Shown here in pieces: positions 62,725 through 64,000 of a stretch of 64,000 nucleotides of DNA; position 1 is the first letter of the stretch, and each line of letters begins with the position of its first letter. The position numbers and the translations under genes are program-made. The DNA comes from Asterella californica (taxonomy: Eukaryota > Streptophyta > Marchantiopsida > Marchantiales > Aytoniaceae), in contig JAYKYS010000006.1 in NCBI GenBank assembly GCA_036924285.1, forward strand, positions 26,386,001-26,450,000, given 5' to 3'. The notes beneath the pieces are model-generated. The model was given only the letters and a program-made list of their open reading frames with translations. It did no database searches and had not been told where the DNA came from.

Positions 62725-64000
62725 CGAAACACGCGACGCAATGAATAGCCGACGGAAGGAAAGACCCCCTCAAGCAGAACAAGGAAAAGAAGGACCCGAA
62801 GGGCCAAGCAACCAACTCCCCGAAGGGAAGAAGAACAGCGGTGCTAAGCTTCACTATTAGTAGCTCTAAGGTCGCCAATCGTCCTTAAAATATCACACAC
62901 GGATAAGTCAAAATTCTTGCATACAACATGTGCACATGAAGTAACATAGTCTACTGCAATTGCTCTGTGGACTGACTGTGCCTGCTAAAGCTCTCTATAG
63001 AGCAATGAAAACTCGTTGTCTAAAGAACGTAGTGCAAAAAGATGGAGAAAGTGGACCTCTGACGCCTCTCATGATAAGCTCTAGCACAATCTCAAAGAAA
63101 AACGTCGAACTCCGAAGTTGTCGATCCGTATATCTCCAAGGCTAGGGAGATGAAGCAATGTCCCACATGCATACTCTTATACTTGATCACTTTCGCTGCT
63201 GTCGTCACGCCTGCCACCCATCCTAAGAGATGGGTGATCACCTGTGTCGTCGTTGAGTCTCGTGTCAGATCCGTGATAACCACATTTGTCACTGAGACCT
63301 GATCCTCTCATCATGTACATGTCAACTCTCACTGATCTTTCCGTTTGAAACATATCATCGGTCTCTCCACGTCATGTCGTGCTAAGACAAACATGACGTC
63401 TCTGATCGCATCGTGAGTAGCTATTCGTTCTCCACCGTGAAGACAGCGAACAAGGTGTCGATCCGATGTGTTGAGCGAGACACCACACTCAAAAATGAAC
63501 AGTGCCGAAGTAACAGATTGGACCAAGCCTAGATAGAACCTCATCGCTGTAGAGAAGATAGTCGATGAGAGAATCGGAATGCTAATGCAAGGTCGTGCTC
63601 TGAGTCAAGAGCTTGCGTCCTTGTCCGAACAAGAGCGAAGTCGAGCTCTAGTATCCCATGAGATGGAAAGATCAACTAAGAGCGCATGAAAGACACCAAC
63701 AAGATAGTAAGAGGAACAATAACCACACCGCCTCCTTCTTAGTGTTCCGTGTCAACATATCAAGAGGTAGACAGAATGCGTGCCTCATCTCATCATGGAG
63801 AGCACGGGGTAGCCGATGAAACAAACGTAGACAAGAAAAACTCATCTCGAACAATCCTAGAATAGAGTCAATGTGGACTCTCAACCACTCTCGCGACTCA
63901 GGAAGAACTCCAAGAAGAAGAGCTAATAGTGTCATAATGACAGCACGTGTAGACCTCCGCTCTCGGCTAACTTGGGCATCTCATGTGGTCCAGTCATAGC
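62725..64000 (-). mobile_element. Non-LTR-like element with zinc finger and nuclease region, copy B (runs off window)
   Basis: Same strand and same 3' end as copy A. The flank GAAGGGCCAAGCAAC and the run GATCCGTATATCTCCAA are shared. Minus frames give CECGVSLNTSDRHLVRC and GGERIATHDAIRDVMFVLAR (63,329-63,544), then TTAAKVIKYKSM and FISLALEIYG (63,092-63,292). It extends farther 5' than copy A; a frame at 63,672-63,935 (SFSCLRLFHRLPRALHDEMR) fits the region upstream of the zinc finger. It is cut by the window edge, so an RT domain may lie beyond 64,000. Confidence 0.65.

Overview
This window is eukaryotic nuclear DNA, almost certainly from a land plant. Two intron-containing plant genes can be assembled exon by exon with GT-AG junctions in consistent phase: a complete PEX16 (peroxin 16) gene and a small plant protein carrying a [13 protein letters not shown] motif. 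The rest is transposon-derived or anonymous AT-rich DNA. The retroelements (Ty3/gypsy with a D-H-G protease and a C-terminal PHD finger, plus an element with an R2-like nuclease) are of a kind I associate with bryophytes and other non-seed plants. The species cannot be fixed from the sequence.

Layout. 1-16.5 kb is gene-poor and holds two inverted copies of a ~300 bp MITE (5,650-5,948 and 14,319-14,627), two short tandem duplications and some decayed coding-like scraps. 16.5-21.1 kb is the first gene: a GC-rich promoter/5' region, three coding exons (19,573-20,440) and a poly(A) signal near 21,100. 21.1-26.9 kb is intergenic, with a short organelle-type large-subunit rRNA block and a perfect hairpin.

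26.9-44.6 kb is a retrotransposon graveyard. A defective Ty3 element with two LTRs (27.1-33.9 kb, minus strand) has lost its reverse transcriptase and RNase H. It appears to be nested inside an older Ty3 element of the same orientation: the older element's integrase lies at 34.6-35.9 kb and its PHD finger at 26.9-27.1 kb. A tRNA-derived SINE sits at the edge of the nested block. A plus-strand gag relic (37.9-39.0 kb) and a third pol relic with readable RT, RNase H and integrase (41.1-43.7 kb, minus) follow.

45.8-46.7 kb and 62.7-64.0 kb are two same-strand copies of the 3' end of a non-LTR-like element with a zinc-finger/nuclease region. Between them lies a gene-free, very AT-rich block (46.7-55.0 kb) with a striking cluster of palindromes around 49-51 kb, followed by the eight-exon PEX16 gene (56,109-59,335).

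The two host genes are unlinked in function. PEX16 acts in peroxisome membrane biogenesis; the other gene has no known biochemical role that I can name. All transposon proteins are broken by stops and frameshifts, many of them explicable as C-to-T or G-to-A changes, as expected of old methylated repeats. I found no wholly new system. The best leads are the nested Ty3/PHD arrangement, the palindrome cluster, the MITE family and the SINE.
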